Part shown: piece by piece, positions 28,203 to 36,532 of the stretch | Position numbering within the stretch: the first letter of the stretch is position 1 | Layout of the letters: each line of letters begins with the position of its first letter | Source of the DNA: Terriglobia bacterium | Lineage (GTDB): Bacteria; Acidobacteriota; Terriglobia; Bryobacterales; Bryobacteraceae | DNA length: 47,730 nt | Assembly: GCA_010084195.1 (NCBI GenBank) | Contig: RGPS01000017.1 | Span: 1 to 47,730 of the forward strand | Direction of reading: 5' to 3' | Program-made: the position numbers and the translations under genes | The notes under the pieces: model-generated | Told to the model about the DNA's origin: nothing | Databases searched by the model: none | Seen by the model: the letters and a program-made list of their open reading frames with translations, nothing else

Positions 28203-29588
28203 GTGCTGGTAATTCAGATATTTCTCTACCTGCAGTTTCTCGACTTTATGACGACGATTCTCGGCTTCCGCGTGGGTGCGGCTGAAGCCAGTCCGTTCAT
28301 CGCGAATATGATGCACGTTAGTTCCCCGGTGATGGGTGTGGCCGCCTCGAAACTTCTGGCAATCGGTTTGCCAGGCGTTTGTCTGATGACGCAGCGCCAA
28401 AAGCCGGTTTCACTGATCAACTACTGGTACGCAGGCCCGGTGGTGCGCAACCTGGTCGTGATTTTCACCGCCGTCAATCGCAACGTCCACGCGCGAAGCG
28501 TGTCGGCTGGGTTATCTAAACAGCCAAGAGGCGGGTTGCCAACCCGCAGAACGTTACCAACCTGCCCCACAGAACATACAGCCCGAAACGGCAAACTAGG
28601 CCCGTTTCATCCACGGCCCGAGTTTCTCTTTGATAGCTCTGTTGATGGACGGCATGGCGGCCTGGGCGGCTTCCACGCCTCGTTCGATCAACTCCTGAGA
28701 ACGGTAGTATTCCACCCAGGTGAAGTCGGACAAATCCGGGTTGATCAGCACGTCGGCGGAAGCTGCTTTGAAGTTTCCGAGCTCGTACTGCAGAATCTGC
28801 ATGGCGTTCATAATAACGTCGAACATGTTCGGCATGCCGTCGCTGTCGCCGATGTAGCTGAGGGGGTTGAAGCGATTGAGCTGGCGGACCGTTTTGGAGA
28901 CGGCGTTCTCAATACCGCGCTTCAAGGGCGGTACCACGTTGACGGCGATGCACATGTCGGCACCCATCTCGTTGACAACTTCGGCCGGCACGGGGTCGGC
29001 GACACCGCCGTCCACAAGGACCGACTTGCCAATTCTGACGGGCGCGAACACCATGGGGACCGAAGCGCTGGCCCGGAAGGCGGTGGTCAGCCGGCCATGG
29101 CCGATGGAGACGCGCTCGCCGCTTTCAATATCGGTGGCGACGGTGCGGCAGGGGATGGACAGATCTTCAAACGTGTTTTTTTCACCCAGCAGCGGCGAGA
29201 AAATATTGATAAAACGATTCCCGGCCAGCAGGCCCGGCTTGGTCAGGGTCAGATCCACGGCGAGGAGGCTGTTTTCTCTCTTGCCCAGGCTCATGGCCAT
29301 CTCAATCATGGGTTCCACGCCGATTCCGGCGGCATAGCCGACTCCGATGATGGAGCCCTGCGAGCAGCCGGCTACCAGGTCAATGGGAATGCCGTTTGCT
29401 TCCAATACCTTGAGGACGCCAAGGTGGGCAATACCGAAGGCCGCGCCGCCACCGAGCGCAACTCCTACAGAAGCCCCCAGAATCTTGCGTGCCAGCCGCT
29501 GAATGGGGAGGGCCGCATCGGTCCCTTTGTTCGTTCTCAGGTAGGTGGTGGCAGACTCGGTATGGGTCAGGGCCCCGTCGCGAGGTAA
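28203..29588 (+). CDS. Small membrane protein (DUF5658-like) with an abnormal run-on C-terminus
   Basis: The first 95-100 codons look real: GTG 28203 has a strong GGAGG site 8 bases upstream, and the protein begins LVIQIFLYLQFLDFMTTILGF followed by EASPFIANMM, an S-K pair and a membrane segment, as in DUF5658 proteins, and YWYAGPVVRNLVVIFTAV. After about position 28510 the frame has no stop and continues for a further 350 codons, most of it antisense to the patatin gene, with low-complexity sequence that does not look like protein. A stop exists nearby in another frame (TAA at 28517-28519), so a frameshift or lost stop is likely. The functional product is probably about 100 residues. Confidence 0.55.
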   Translation: MLVIQIFLYLQFLDFMTTILGFRVGAAEASPFIANMMHVSSPVMGVAASKLLAIGLPGVCLMTQRQKPVSLINYWYAGPVVRNLVVIFTAVNRNVHARSVSAGLSKQPRGGLPTRRTLPTCPTEHTARNGKLGPFHPRPEFLFDSSVDGRHGGLGGFHASFDQLLRTVVFHPGEVGQIRVDQHVGGSCFEVSELVLQNLHGVHNNVEHVRHAVAVADVAEGVEAIELADRFGDGVLNTALQGRYHVDGDAHVGTHLVDNFGRHGVGDTAVHKDRLANSDGREHHGDRSAGPEGGGQPAMADGDALAAFNIGGDGAAGDGQIFKRVFFTQQRRENIDKTIPGQQARLGQGQIHGEEAVFSLAQAHGHLNHGFHADSGGIADSDDGALRAAGYQVNGNAVCFQYLEDAKVGNTEGRAATERNSYRSPQNLACQPLNGEGRIGPFVRSQVGGGRLGMGQGPVAR

Positions 29589-30542
29589 TACAAAGGGTTC
29601 ACAGCTGCTGATCGACGTGCCGTAGGACCCGCGATTGTAGGTATTCAACAGACGGAAGCGTTTGATCTTGGCTCCCTCCGGCAAGCCGTTGTGGGGGAGA
29701 CCTGCCTGATCCACGATTTCGACGAAAACGTCCGAGAACGTCGGCACCGCATCCATAAGGCCTTGCGGGTCCATCCCCAAATCGAAGACGATGAACTGGA
29801 ACTTCTGGCTCAGTTTGGAGACAACGTTCGACGCCTTCTCTTCGTAAACGGAAGTGTCGAGACCTCGTCGCCCGGTAACTTCCACCAACGACACCCCTTC
29901 CGAGTCGGTTCGGATGAGACGACTGGCCAGTTCGTCGGACCACTGCGAGTTGGAGAGGAGTTCCAGGATGTCGCCGGTGGGAGCGTGCTCACTGGCCCGG
30001 ACGCGAACGATGATGACATTGGCCTTAGTCAGGTCGTGAAGGACACCCGCCAACGCGGAAGCTACCAGAGTTTTTCCCTTCAGGCTGTGGTTTCTGGAGC
30101 CAACCGTGATGACCATGGAGGACCCGCGAGTGGTTTCTCCACTGCTGGTACTGGCGAGGCGGCGACAGAGGACTCTGGTGAAATACTCCAGAGCCTTCGG
30201 GTTCTTCATGAAGAGCCCGTTGAATGAGGTCCGGTCCAGCGTCATCAACTTCACTCGGCGATTGGCGATGACAGAGGCTGTGCGTTTGCCGCCCTGGAGG
30301 AGGGCCATTTCTCCGAAGAAATCGCCACGCTTCAGAATCGAGACTACCCGTTCTCCCGCCAGTACATCGAGTTCCCCGTCGAGGATTACATGGAATGTAC
30401 TGCCCTCGTCACCCTGGCGACAAATGATGTCACCCTTTTGGTGCGTGGATTCAACGAACAACTGCTCAACGGCAGCCGTCTCAGCTCGCCCGAGGAAGCT
30501 GAAGATAGGAATTGAAGCCAGTAGATCCTGAAAATCTTTCAT
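28596..30542 (-). CDS. cNMP-binding patatin-like phospholipase (NTE/RssA type)
   Basis: A 648-residue protein with a cyclic-nucleotide-binding domain (about 10-130; HQKGDIICRQGDEGSTFHVILDGELDV and GDFFGEMALLQGGKRTASV), a Rossmann-like middle domain (about 150-330), and a patatin hydrolase domain (about 360-560). The oxyanion motif is GGGAAFGIAHLG, the nucleophile is S394 in GCSQG, and the dyad Asp is D511 in DGGVADP. It is related to eukaryotic neuropathy target esterase and should hydrolyse phospholipids at the membrane. Whether it binds cAMP is not known. A run of nine G lies 37-45 bases upstream of its start. Confidence 0.92.
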   Translation of the reverse strand: MKDFQDLLASIPIFSFLGRAETAAVEQLFVESTHQKGDIICRQGDEGSTFHVILDGELDVLAGERVVSILKRGDFFGEMALLQGGKRTASVIANRRVKLMTLDRTSFNGLFMKNPKALEYFTRVLCRRLASTSSGETTRGSSMVITVGSRNHSLKGKTLVASALAGVLHDLTKANVIIVRVRASEHAPTGDILELLSNSQWSDELASRLIRTDSEGVSLVEVTGRRGLDTSVYEEKASNVVSKLSQKFQFIVFDLGMDPQGLMDAVPTFSDVFVEIVDQAGLPHNGLPEGAKIKRFRLLNTYNRGSYGTSISSCEPFVLPRDGALTHTESATTYLRTNKGTDAALPIQRLARKILGASVGVALGGGAAFGIAHLGVLKVLEANGIPIDLVAGCSQGSIIGVGYAAGIGVEPMIEMAMSLGKRENSLLAVDLTLTKPGLLAGNRFINIFSPLLGEKNTFEDLSIPCRTVATDIESGERVSIGHGRLTTAFRASASVPMVFAPVRIGKSVLVDGGVADPVPAEVVNEMGADMCIAVNVVPPLKRGIENAVSKTVRQLNRFNPLSYIGDSDGMPNMFDVIMNAMQILQYELGNFKAASADVLINPDLSDFTWVEYYRSQELIERGVEAAQAAMPSINRAIKEKLGPWMKRA

Positions 30543-30578
30543 CTGCTAAATGCTCCGAGATCTTAATAGACGGCATTT

Positions 30579-30587
30579 GGGGGGGGG
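30579..30587. repeat. G9 homopolymer upstream of the patatin gene
   Basis: Nine consecutive G on the plus strand (C9 on the coding strand of the patatin gene). A minus-strand TATTAA about 15 bases downstream could be a -10 box, which would place the tract in the promoter spacer. Confidence 0.7.
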
Positions 30588-30615
30588 CATGCCGGAACCG
30601 GGGAATCAGACGGCA

Positions 30616-30641
30616 GCGTTCCCGGCCTGGACCGGGAACGC
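30616..30641 (-). terminator. Hairpin after the unknown 455-residue gene
   Basis: A perfect 10-bp stem (GCGTTCCCGG and its complement) with a 6-base loop lies 13 bases after the stop of the minus-strand gene. No T-run follows. Confidence 0.5.
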
Positions 30642-30654
30642 CTGAGCTTTACAG

Positions 30655-32022
30655 CTATTCAGCGGCGGGGACCGCAGCCTGCGCAGCCTGCGCAGCCGCG
30701 TACGAGGGAAGATCTTCGTGGTACCGGAAAACCTCACCGAGCTTGTTCGCAGCCGAAAGATCCGCGTGGATCTTGTCGATTTTCATGCCTGCTCCCAAGC
30801 CGATTTGCTTGTTCCAGCTTGCCAGGCCGGGCGCGTCTTCCGGCTGGAAAGTGCCGAAGGCGCGAACGAATCGGTGGCCCGGCACCATATCTGTGGCCAT
30901 GGTCAGCGTGGAGTAAACGCCATTGGTGTAGGCGTCGTTATCCGCTATACGCTCGGCCTTATGCCGGAGGAAGTTGGCGGCGATGTCGGGATGGCGGGAG
31001 TTCACAATGGTGAAGGCCCAGGCTACCCCGGCGCGCGCATTCCGGCGGGCAGTTTCTTCGGTGGGTTCACTGTCGGCCGCATCCCAGGGGGAGAGGCCCG
31101 GCATCATGTACATGGGGGAGAAGTACATGGCGCGACCGCAACCGTGCCAGAAGAACTCATACAGATCCTGGTTGGTGGCCTTCAGGACGGCGGAAATACG
31201 GGCTACCAGCTGCCCGTGCCAGGTTCGCGATACCAGACCGAGCGATTCAAGCGCAGCACCGATACAGCCGGGCAGGGAGTTGTTGTTTACCAGCGTGGTA
31301 AAGACCTCAACAGCGGCCTGAATCTCGCCATCCGTGCTCCACGGCGTCAGTTGTCCGACGGCGTGCTTCGCGAAAATGATACCGATACCGGCGTGCATCA
31401 TCGTCTGGATCTTCTGGTCAGCCGCCAGCATTTTGCCGGTGGTGAGCAGGCCGTGGAGTTCCTTGCCCGTGGCGAGGGAATCATTCAGGTAAGCGGTCGC
31501 GTACCGTTCTCCGAGGCCTTCCACGTACCAAAGTGCAGGGTAATCGCCATGCGAGTAGCATTGCTTTACCATTTCGTCGAGAGGGTAAGTGCCATCTTCA
31601 GCGAGGTGTTTCGGGGCACTCACGTGGTTGACGAACCCGATGACGTCGAAAGTATTACCAAATTGGTCTTTCAGCAGGTCACGGGAATGGCTGGAGCCGA
31701 GGGCCCCCACGGCATCCGATGCCAGATGAACACTGCTCTCGGCCACGTGTTTGAGGTAGCTGGGGCTCAGAACTTTGCCGGACAAGGTATCCGAAGCAAA
31801 AGAGGCCAGGGCGCTTTGCGCCTTGTCTGCAAATTGAAATGCCCCGAACAGCGCCGTGTTGGTCATAAAGACCTTTTTGGCGGCTTCACCAGTTCGATAC
31901 AGCTTTTCCTGTGCCGCCTTCACCGTCTCGGTGTTGGATCCGGGCAGCACACCCAGCACCCGCTGGGCCGCGAAACTGGACATCGCAACCTGAAATTTCA
32001 AAGCGGCGTCTACGAATTCCAT
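30655..32022 (-). CDS. Protein of unknown function, 455 residues
   Basis: A soluble-looking protein without signal peptide or membrane segment. The N-terminal 100 residues are helical and Ala-rich (FVDAALKFQVAMSSFAAQRVLG and TGEAAKKVFMTNTALFGAFQFADKAQSAL), somewhat phasin-like. The middle has WYVEGLGERYATAYLND, and the C-terminal half has YEFFWHGCGRAMYFSPMYMMPGLSPWDAA and AFTIVNSRHPDIAANFLRHKAERI. The GLGE and GCGRAMYF segments faintly recall DUF1702 proteins, but I do not assign it. ATG 32022 (or GTG 32025) is preceded by GAGGGAGAG, a good ribosome site. It is separated from the patatin gene by 112 bases and has its own promoter-like region. Confidence 0.8.
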   Translation of the reverse strand: MEFVDAALKFQVAMSSFAAQRVLGVLPGSNTETVKAAQEKLYRTGEAAKKVFMTNTALFGAFQFADKAQSALASFASDTLSGKVLSPSYLKHVAESSVHLASDAVGALGSSHSRDLLKDQFGNTFDVIGFVNHVSAPKHLAEDGTYPLDEMVKQCYSHGDYPALWYVEGLGERYATAYLNDSLATGKELHGLLTTGKMLAADQKIQTMMHAGIGIIFAKHAVGQLTPWSTDGEIQAAVEVFTTLVNNNSLPGCIGAALESLGLVSRTWHGQLVARISAVLKATNQDLYEFFWHGCGRAMYFSPMYMMPGLSPWDAADSEPTEETARRNARAGVAWAFTIVNSRHPDIAANFLRHKAERIADNDAYTNGVYSTLTMATDMVPGHRFVRAFGTFQPEDAPGLASWNKQIGLGAGMKIDKIHADLSAANKLGEVFRYHEDLPSYAAAQAAQAAVPAAE

Positions 32023-32146
32023 CACTTGAACTCTCCCTCTTTATTGCTCGTACTACAGCTATCAGCCACGTTTTCACCCGACAGTCGATCAGGAATCTGT
32101 CCGGGCCATTTTCAGGTTGCGACAAACCATCCCCGGCGCACCTGCT

Positions 32147-32174
32147 ATTACACTCCAGACTAGTGTACCAGCAA
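32147..32174 (-). promoter_or_regulatory. Predicted promoter of the unknown 455-residue gene
   Basis: On the minus strand TTGCTG (32169-32174) and TGTAAT (32147-32152) are separated by 16 bases. The leader would be about 120 bases. Confidence 0.4.
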
Positions 32175-32192
32175 GAGTTAGCAGGCCAAAAA

Positions 32193-32210
32193 GGTTACAG
32201 TTGCGTAACC
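32193..32210. promoter_or_regulatory. Dyad GGTTAC-N6-GTAACC, candidate operator
   Basis: A perfect 6-bp inverted repeat lies 19 bases upstream of the predicted -35 box of the minus-strand gene, a position that would suit an activator. Confidence 0.4.
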
Positions 32211-32337
32211 GACGGAACGATACCGCATCCCTTTGTTACCCGCCCGCTCATAGGGTAGACTCAAATGCCGGTTGACCTGCTTGAATCGTTTCAGCTTTTC
32301 AGGGTGCCTTGACTCAAACCAATCCCCGCGGAACATT

Positions 32338-32409
32338 CAGGTAGGCTTGAAGTTGCAGGTAGGCTTGAAGTTGCAGGTAGGCTTGAAGTTGCAGGTAGGC
32401 TTGAAGTTG
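32338..32409. repeat. 18-bp tandem repeat, four perfect copies
   Basis: The unit CAGGTAGGCTTGAAGTTG is repeated without mismatch at 32338, 32356, 32374 and 32392. It lies in a 481-base intergenic region between divergent genes. No spacer separates the copies. The rest of that region holds the dyad at 32193 and no gene I can support. Confidence 0.95.
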
Positions 32410-32503
32410 AGGTTCTGATCGATTCCCCTCGTGGGGCGCGCCGATTGTAGAGGTCGGACGCCTCCCGAGGGGTATGTAAATAACGCGCAAGTAAATAAAG
32501 CCC

Positions 32504-35068
32504 ATGTCACTCGTCGCCCCCCGCCTTCTGGTTCTGCTGCTTGCTGCCCTTTCGCTTTCCGCCCAAAGAGTTGACTACAAGACTCAGGTCACTGCCGTGT
32601 TCGCCCATAAATGCGCCTCGTGCCACAATTCCACGAAGCGGTCCGGCGGCCTGTCTCTTGCGACTTACGAAGATGTCCTCATCGGGGGGCGGAACGGAGC
32701 GGTCGTTCGCCCGGGTAAGAGTGCTGAAAGCATGCTGCTGCTGCGAATCACTGGTGCGGTAGAGCCCCGCATGCCTCTCGACGATGAACCGCTCAACGCC
32801 GCGGACACTGCCGTCATCAAACGGTGGATCGACCAGGGGGCACGGCAGACGCCGAAGTCTGCTCCCGCAAAACCGCGATGGGAAGCCCCACTCTCGCTCA
32901 CGAAGCCTGCCGTCCCTGCTTCCCCCTGGTCGGGCTGGACGGCTCCGATTGACCGTTTTACCTCCACCTACCTCGCGCGCCGCGCGGTGCTCCCCATCCT
33001 GACGGTTTCGGACACCGTCTTCGCCCGCCGCGCCCATCTCGATATCTGGGGGCTGCTGCCGGAACCCAAAGACGTCCAGGCCTTCGTTGCCGATAAGGCT
33101 CTGGATAAACGCGCGAAGCTGGTAGCTGCCCTGCTGGCGGACAACAGGAAGTACACCGAGAACTGGATCTCTTATTGGAATGATCTGCTGCGGAACGACG
33201 AAGGCGTCGTCTATTACTCCGAAACCGCTCAGCGGAAAAGCATCTCGCCCTGGATCTACTCGTCGCTCGAAGCCAACAAGCCTTTCGATAAGTGGATTCA
33301 GCAGCTTCTGAACCCCACGAACCCGGCTGATCCGGATGGCTTTCTGATCGGTGTGAACTGGCGCGGCACGGTGAGTGCGAGCCAGACTCCGGCCCTGCAG
33401 GCGGCCCAAAACACGGCTCAAATCTTCCTCGGCATCAACCTGAAGTGCAATTCCTGCCACGACAGCTTCATCAGCAAATGGAAACTGAAAGATGCTTACT
33501 CGCTGGCCGCTTTCTTTTCCACCGAAGAAGAACTGCAACTCTACCGTTGCGATACCGTCACGCAACAGTTCGCCAAAGCTGCGTTCCTTTATCCCGAACT
33601 CAACCCCACGCTGCCCACCCTGTCGGTGGCTGATCGCCGCGCGGCCGCCGCTGCCACTTTCACTGACCCGCGGAATGGTCGCATGCCCCGCACCGTCGTC
33701 AATCGCATCTGGCAACGCCTGATGGGGCGGGGCATTGTGGAGAACGTTGATGAGATGGACGGAGAACCCTTCAATCCCCAGCTTCTCGACTGGCTGGCCA
33801 GCGACTTCGTCGCCTCCGGCTACGATTTGAAGCACCTGATTGGGCAGATCGTTACTTCGCGTACCTACCAGTTGCCCGCCGTCCCGCAAAAGGGCGAGCT
33901 CCCGAAGAACTACGTTTTTAAGGGACCCTCCGTTCGTCGCGTCACAGCAGAACAGTTCGCAGATGCTGTCGCCTCCATAACCGGAGACTGGCACGTGACG
34001 CCGGGCAGCCTGGAATTCGCGCCTCCCCGCGCGTCCACGGGGCCGCTGCTGGTTTCGGGACGCCCCTTTGATGGTTCGGTCAATAAGGCAAACGGAGGTC
34101 AGGCGGTGGTCGATCCGCCTCCGGTCCCGCGTCCGGGTGTGGCGCGCCCTGTCCCGCCTCCGCAGCCTCCGTTCACGGCCATCCCGGCAGGCAATTACAC
34201 CCGGGAATGGCGGTTAGCCGCCGGAAATCTGACACGCGCGCTCGGTCGCCCCATTCGCGACCAGGTCTATGCAACCAGAGACACCCAGGCGGCAATGCTG
34301 CAGGCTTTGGAAGTCGTCAACGGTGAACAACTGACTCACTGGCTCTGGCGCGGCAGCCGCAAGCTGATTGGTGAACTGCCACCCGACCCACAAAGCCTCC
34401 TGAGCCGCCAGGCTGCCGGGGGGCGAGGCGGGACGATTTCCGCTTCAGCCTTCAAGCTCGATATTTCGAAATCAAAAAAACTCTACCTCATCGTGCAGGA
34501 CTCCCTCTCCACCGCGCCCGATAAGGCCACGCCCCTTTGGCTTCAGCCCGAACTGGTGGGGCCCAACGGTGTGGTGACTCCTCTGTCTGCGCTCCGGCCC
34601 CTCGATCCCACTGCCATCCGCGAAGGCGATGGCCCCGTCATTGTTGCAGGCGGGGAAACTGCAACGTCGGCCCTGCGTGTCAAACTTCCCTCGGTGCTGA
34701 TCTTCGATATTGAAGGCAAGGGTTTCACCACCTTTCGCGGCTCCACGGGCTATGAACAGAAGATCCTCAACCAGGGCGAAAACGTAACAGGGCGTTTCTT
34801 CGTTTTCGATCAGAGTCCTACAATGGATCGTCTGGTGATTCCCAGCCCGGCTACTCCCCGGCCTGTTCCCGCGGTGCTGAGCACCGTGCCGCAGGCGGTC
34901 GATTACATCTATTGGTTCGCGCTTGGCCGTGCCCCCACTACAGGTGAGCGCACCGTGTCGGAACGGGCCTTGCTGGATGCTTCCAGACCGGGAAGACCCG
35001 GTCCGGATGGTCTTGCCGACCTGCTGTGGTCCGTCCTGATGACTCCGGAATTTCAATACATTCGATAG
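32504..35068 (+). CDS. DUF1549/DUF1553 protein with cytochrome-c domain
   Basis: An 854-residue secreted protein of the type first seen in Planctomycetes. After a signal peptide (MSLVAPRLLVLLLAALSLSAQ) comes a PSCyt1 cytochrome-c domain with a haem site C37-A-S-C40-H41 in FAHKCASCH and a distal PRMPLDD methionine. DUF1549 follows (about 145-340; PIDRFTSTYLARR, LADNRKYTENWISYWNDLLRND) and contains a second CxxCH at 315-319 (LKCNSCH). DUF1553 (about 380-800) has RMPRTVVNRIWQRLMGRGIVENVDEMD. It is always paired with a DUF1501 gene, as here 10 bases downstream. The function is unknown; electron transfer linked to polymer degradation has been suggested for relatives. Confidence 0.92.
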   Translation: MSLVAPRLLVLLLAALSLSAQRVDYKTQVTAVFAHKCASCHNSTKRSGGLSLATYEDVLIGGRNGAVVRPGKSAESMLLLRITGAVEPRMPLDDEPLNAADTAVIKRWIDQGARQTPKSAPAKPRWEAPLSLTKPAVPASPWSGWTAPIDRFTSTYLARRAVLPILTVSDTVFARRAHLDIWGLLPEPKDVQAFVADKALDKRAKLVAALLADNRKYTENWISYWNDLLRNDEGVVYYSETAQRKSISPWIYSSLEANKPFDKWIQQLLNPTNPADPDGFLIGVNWRGTVSASQTPALQAAQNTAQIFLGINLKCNSCHDSFISKWKLKDAYSLAAFFSTEEELQLYRCDTVTQQFAKAAFLYPELNPTLPTLSVADRRAAAAATFTDPRNGRMPRTVVNRIWQRLMGRGIVENVDEMDGEPFNPQLLDWLASDFVASGYDLKHLIGQIVTSRTYQLPAVPQKGELPKNYVFKGPSVRRVTAEQFADAVASITGDWHVTPGSLEFAPPRASTGPLLVSGRPFDGSVNKANGGQAVVDPPPVPRPGVARPVPPPQPPFTAIPAGNYTREWRLAAGNLTRALGRPIRDQVYATRDTQAAMLQALEVVNGEQLTHWLWRGSRKLIGELPPDPQSLLSRQAAGGRGGTISASAFKLDISKSKKLYLIVQDSLSTAPDKATPLWLQPELVGPNGVVTPLSALRPLDPTAIREGDGPVIVAGGETATSALRVKLPSVLIFDIEGKGFTTFRGSTGYEQKILNQGENVTGRFFVFDQSPTMDRLVIPSPATPRPVPAVLSTVPQAVDYIYWFALGRAPTTGERTVSERALLDASRPGRPGPDGLADLLWSVLMTPEFQYIR

Positions 35069-35078
35069 GTTTCTGAAA

Positions 35079-36518
35079 ATGACGCGCGAAGAAAAACTCA
35101 TCCACTCCAAAATCGGTCGCCGGGGTTTCATGAGCTCCGGTGTGACCGCCGCCGGAACCCTCGCCGCCCTGTCGGGTCGCGAAGTGGCGATGGCCCAGAC
35201 TCCGATGCTGCCCGCCACGGCCGACTCCATCATCGTGCTCTGGATGGCGGGTGGCATGGCTGCCACCGAGACCTTTGATCCGAAACGCTACACTCCGTTT
35301 GCGCCTGGGGTCCGTACCGATCAGGTCCTCAGTACCTTCCCGGCTATTGATACCGTGGTGGACAATATTAAGATCTCGAAGGGCCTCGAACGGGTTGCGA
35401 AAGTGATGGATCGGGGCACGCTCATTAAGACATTCCAGGCCGCCGACCTCGGGTTCATTCTGCACTCCCGGCACCAGTATCACTGGCACACCGGCTACGT
35501 CCCGCCGCAGCCGATGGCGATTCCCCACCTTGGCGCGGTGATCGCGAAAACCCTCGGCCCCCGCGTCGCCACTATGCCGCCGTTCATCTCCATCGGGCAG
35601 AATCTGGAAATCGGGGCGGAATCGGCACCGCTGAAGTCCTTTCATACCGCTGGCTACCTGGGTACTGAATACGGGCCTTTCCTCATCACCAACCCGCAGG
35701 ACGCTGCTTCCGCTGTCCGCCCCCCGGCTGATCTGGGCCAGGAACGCTTCCGCACCCGCCGGAACCTCTACGAGCGAATTCTGGCCGCACAGCCGGTCTA
35801 CCAGTTTGCGGGTGATTTCCAGCGGGAAGCCATGCTGCGCTCTCTCGATAACGCTGACCGCTTGCTCAACTCACCCCAGGCCAAAGCCTTCGACCTGTCG
35901 CTCGAATCGGAAGCGACCCGCAGTACTTACGGTCCCAGTCGCTTCGGTCAGGGCTGTCTGCTGGCGCGCCGCCTGGTTGAAAACGGCGCACGCTATGTGG
36001 AAGTCACCTCTGAGTACATCCCGTTCGTCAACTGGGACTCCCACCAGGATGGACATAGCCGCGCCGAAGAAATGAAACAGCGCATCGACGCCCCCATCGC
36101 CCAACTCATTCTCGATCTGGAAGAACGCGGCCTGCTGAACCGCACCCTTGTCGTGCTGGCCAGCGAATTCAGCCGCGACGCCATCACAGAGGGCAAGGTT
36201 GGCAAGGAAGTGAAGGACCAGTCCCAGACACCGGACGTGATGCAGTTACCCATGCACTACGGCATGCACCGCCATTTCACCGGGGCCGGGGCCGTACTGA
36301 TGTTCGGCGGCGGTATGAAGAAGGGGTTCGTTTACGGCAAAACGGCCGATGAACGGCCCTGCATCACGCTCGAAAACCCAGTATCGCTGGAAGACCTCCA
36401 TGCCACCATGTACCAAACGCTGGGTATTCCGCCGACGCATTCGTTTATCACAGAGAAGCGGCCTGTCTACGTGACTAAAGACGGCAAGGGAAAAGCGGTT
36501 CAGGCCCTGTTCGCCTAG
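35079..36518 (+). CDS. DUF1501 sulfatase-like protein, Tat-exported
   Basis: A 479-residue protein with a Tat signal (KIGRRGFMSSGVTAAGTLAAL). DUF1501 proteins share the alkaline-phosphatase/sulfatase fold. Visible segments are IIVLWMAGGMAATETFDPK, QGCLLARRLVENGARYVEVTSEYIPF, NWDSHQDGHSRAEEMKQRID, LVVLASEFSRD, and a late GMHRHFTGAGAVLMFGGGMKKGFVYGKT. It sits 10 bases after the DUF1549/1553 gene and the two surely form an operon. A catalytic activity has not been shown for this family. Confidence 0.93.
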   Translation: MTREEKLIHSKIGRRGFMSSGVTAAGTLAALSGREVAMAQTPMLPATADSIIVLWMAGGMAATETFDPKRYTPFAPGVRTDQVLSTFPAIDTVVDNIKISKGLERVAKVMDRGTLIKTFQAADLGFILHSRHQYHWHTGYVPPQPMAIPHLGAVIAKTLGPRVATMPPFISIGQNLEIGAESAPLKSFHTAGYLGTEYGPFLITNPQDAASAVRPPADLGQERFRTRRNLYERILAAQPVYQFAGDFQREAMLRSLDNADRLLNSPQAKAFDLSLESEATRSTYGPSRFGQGCLLARRLVENGARYVEVTSEYIPFVNWDSHQDGHSRAEEMKQRIDAPIAQLILDLEERGLLNRTLVVLASEFSRDAITEGKVGKEVKDQSQTPDVMQLPMHYGMHRHFTGAGAVLMFGGGMKKGFVYGKTADERPCITLENPVSLEDLHATMYQTLGIPPTHSFITEKRPVYVTKDGKGKAVQALFA

Positions 36519-36532
36519 TTTTGGACCCCCAG

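Noticed and set aside
32193..32210. Possible dif site because two arms are separated by 6 bases near the skew change
   Set aside because: The arms GGTTAC/GTAACC do not match the conserved XerD arm TTATGTTAA or the XerC arm.
32272..32300. Fourth copy of the regulon promoter (TTGACCTG at 32272)
   Set aside because: Only the first 8 bases match; the ACAG half-site and the -10 region are absent.
32338..32409. Possible CRISPR array to match the orphan Cas6
   Set aside because: The 18-bp units are directly adjacent with no spacers, and the unit is shorter than a CRISPR repeat.
32314..32505. Short minus-strand frame with LQAYLQ repeats
   Set aside because: It only translates the 18-bp tandem repeat; no ribosome site and no similarity to a known protein.
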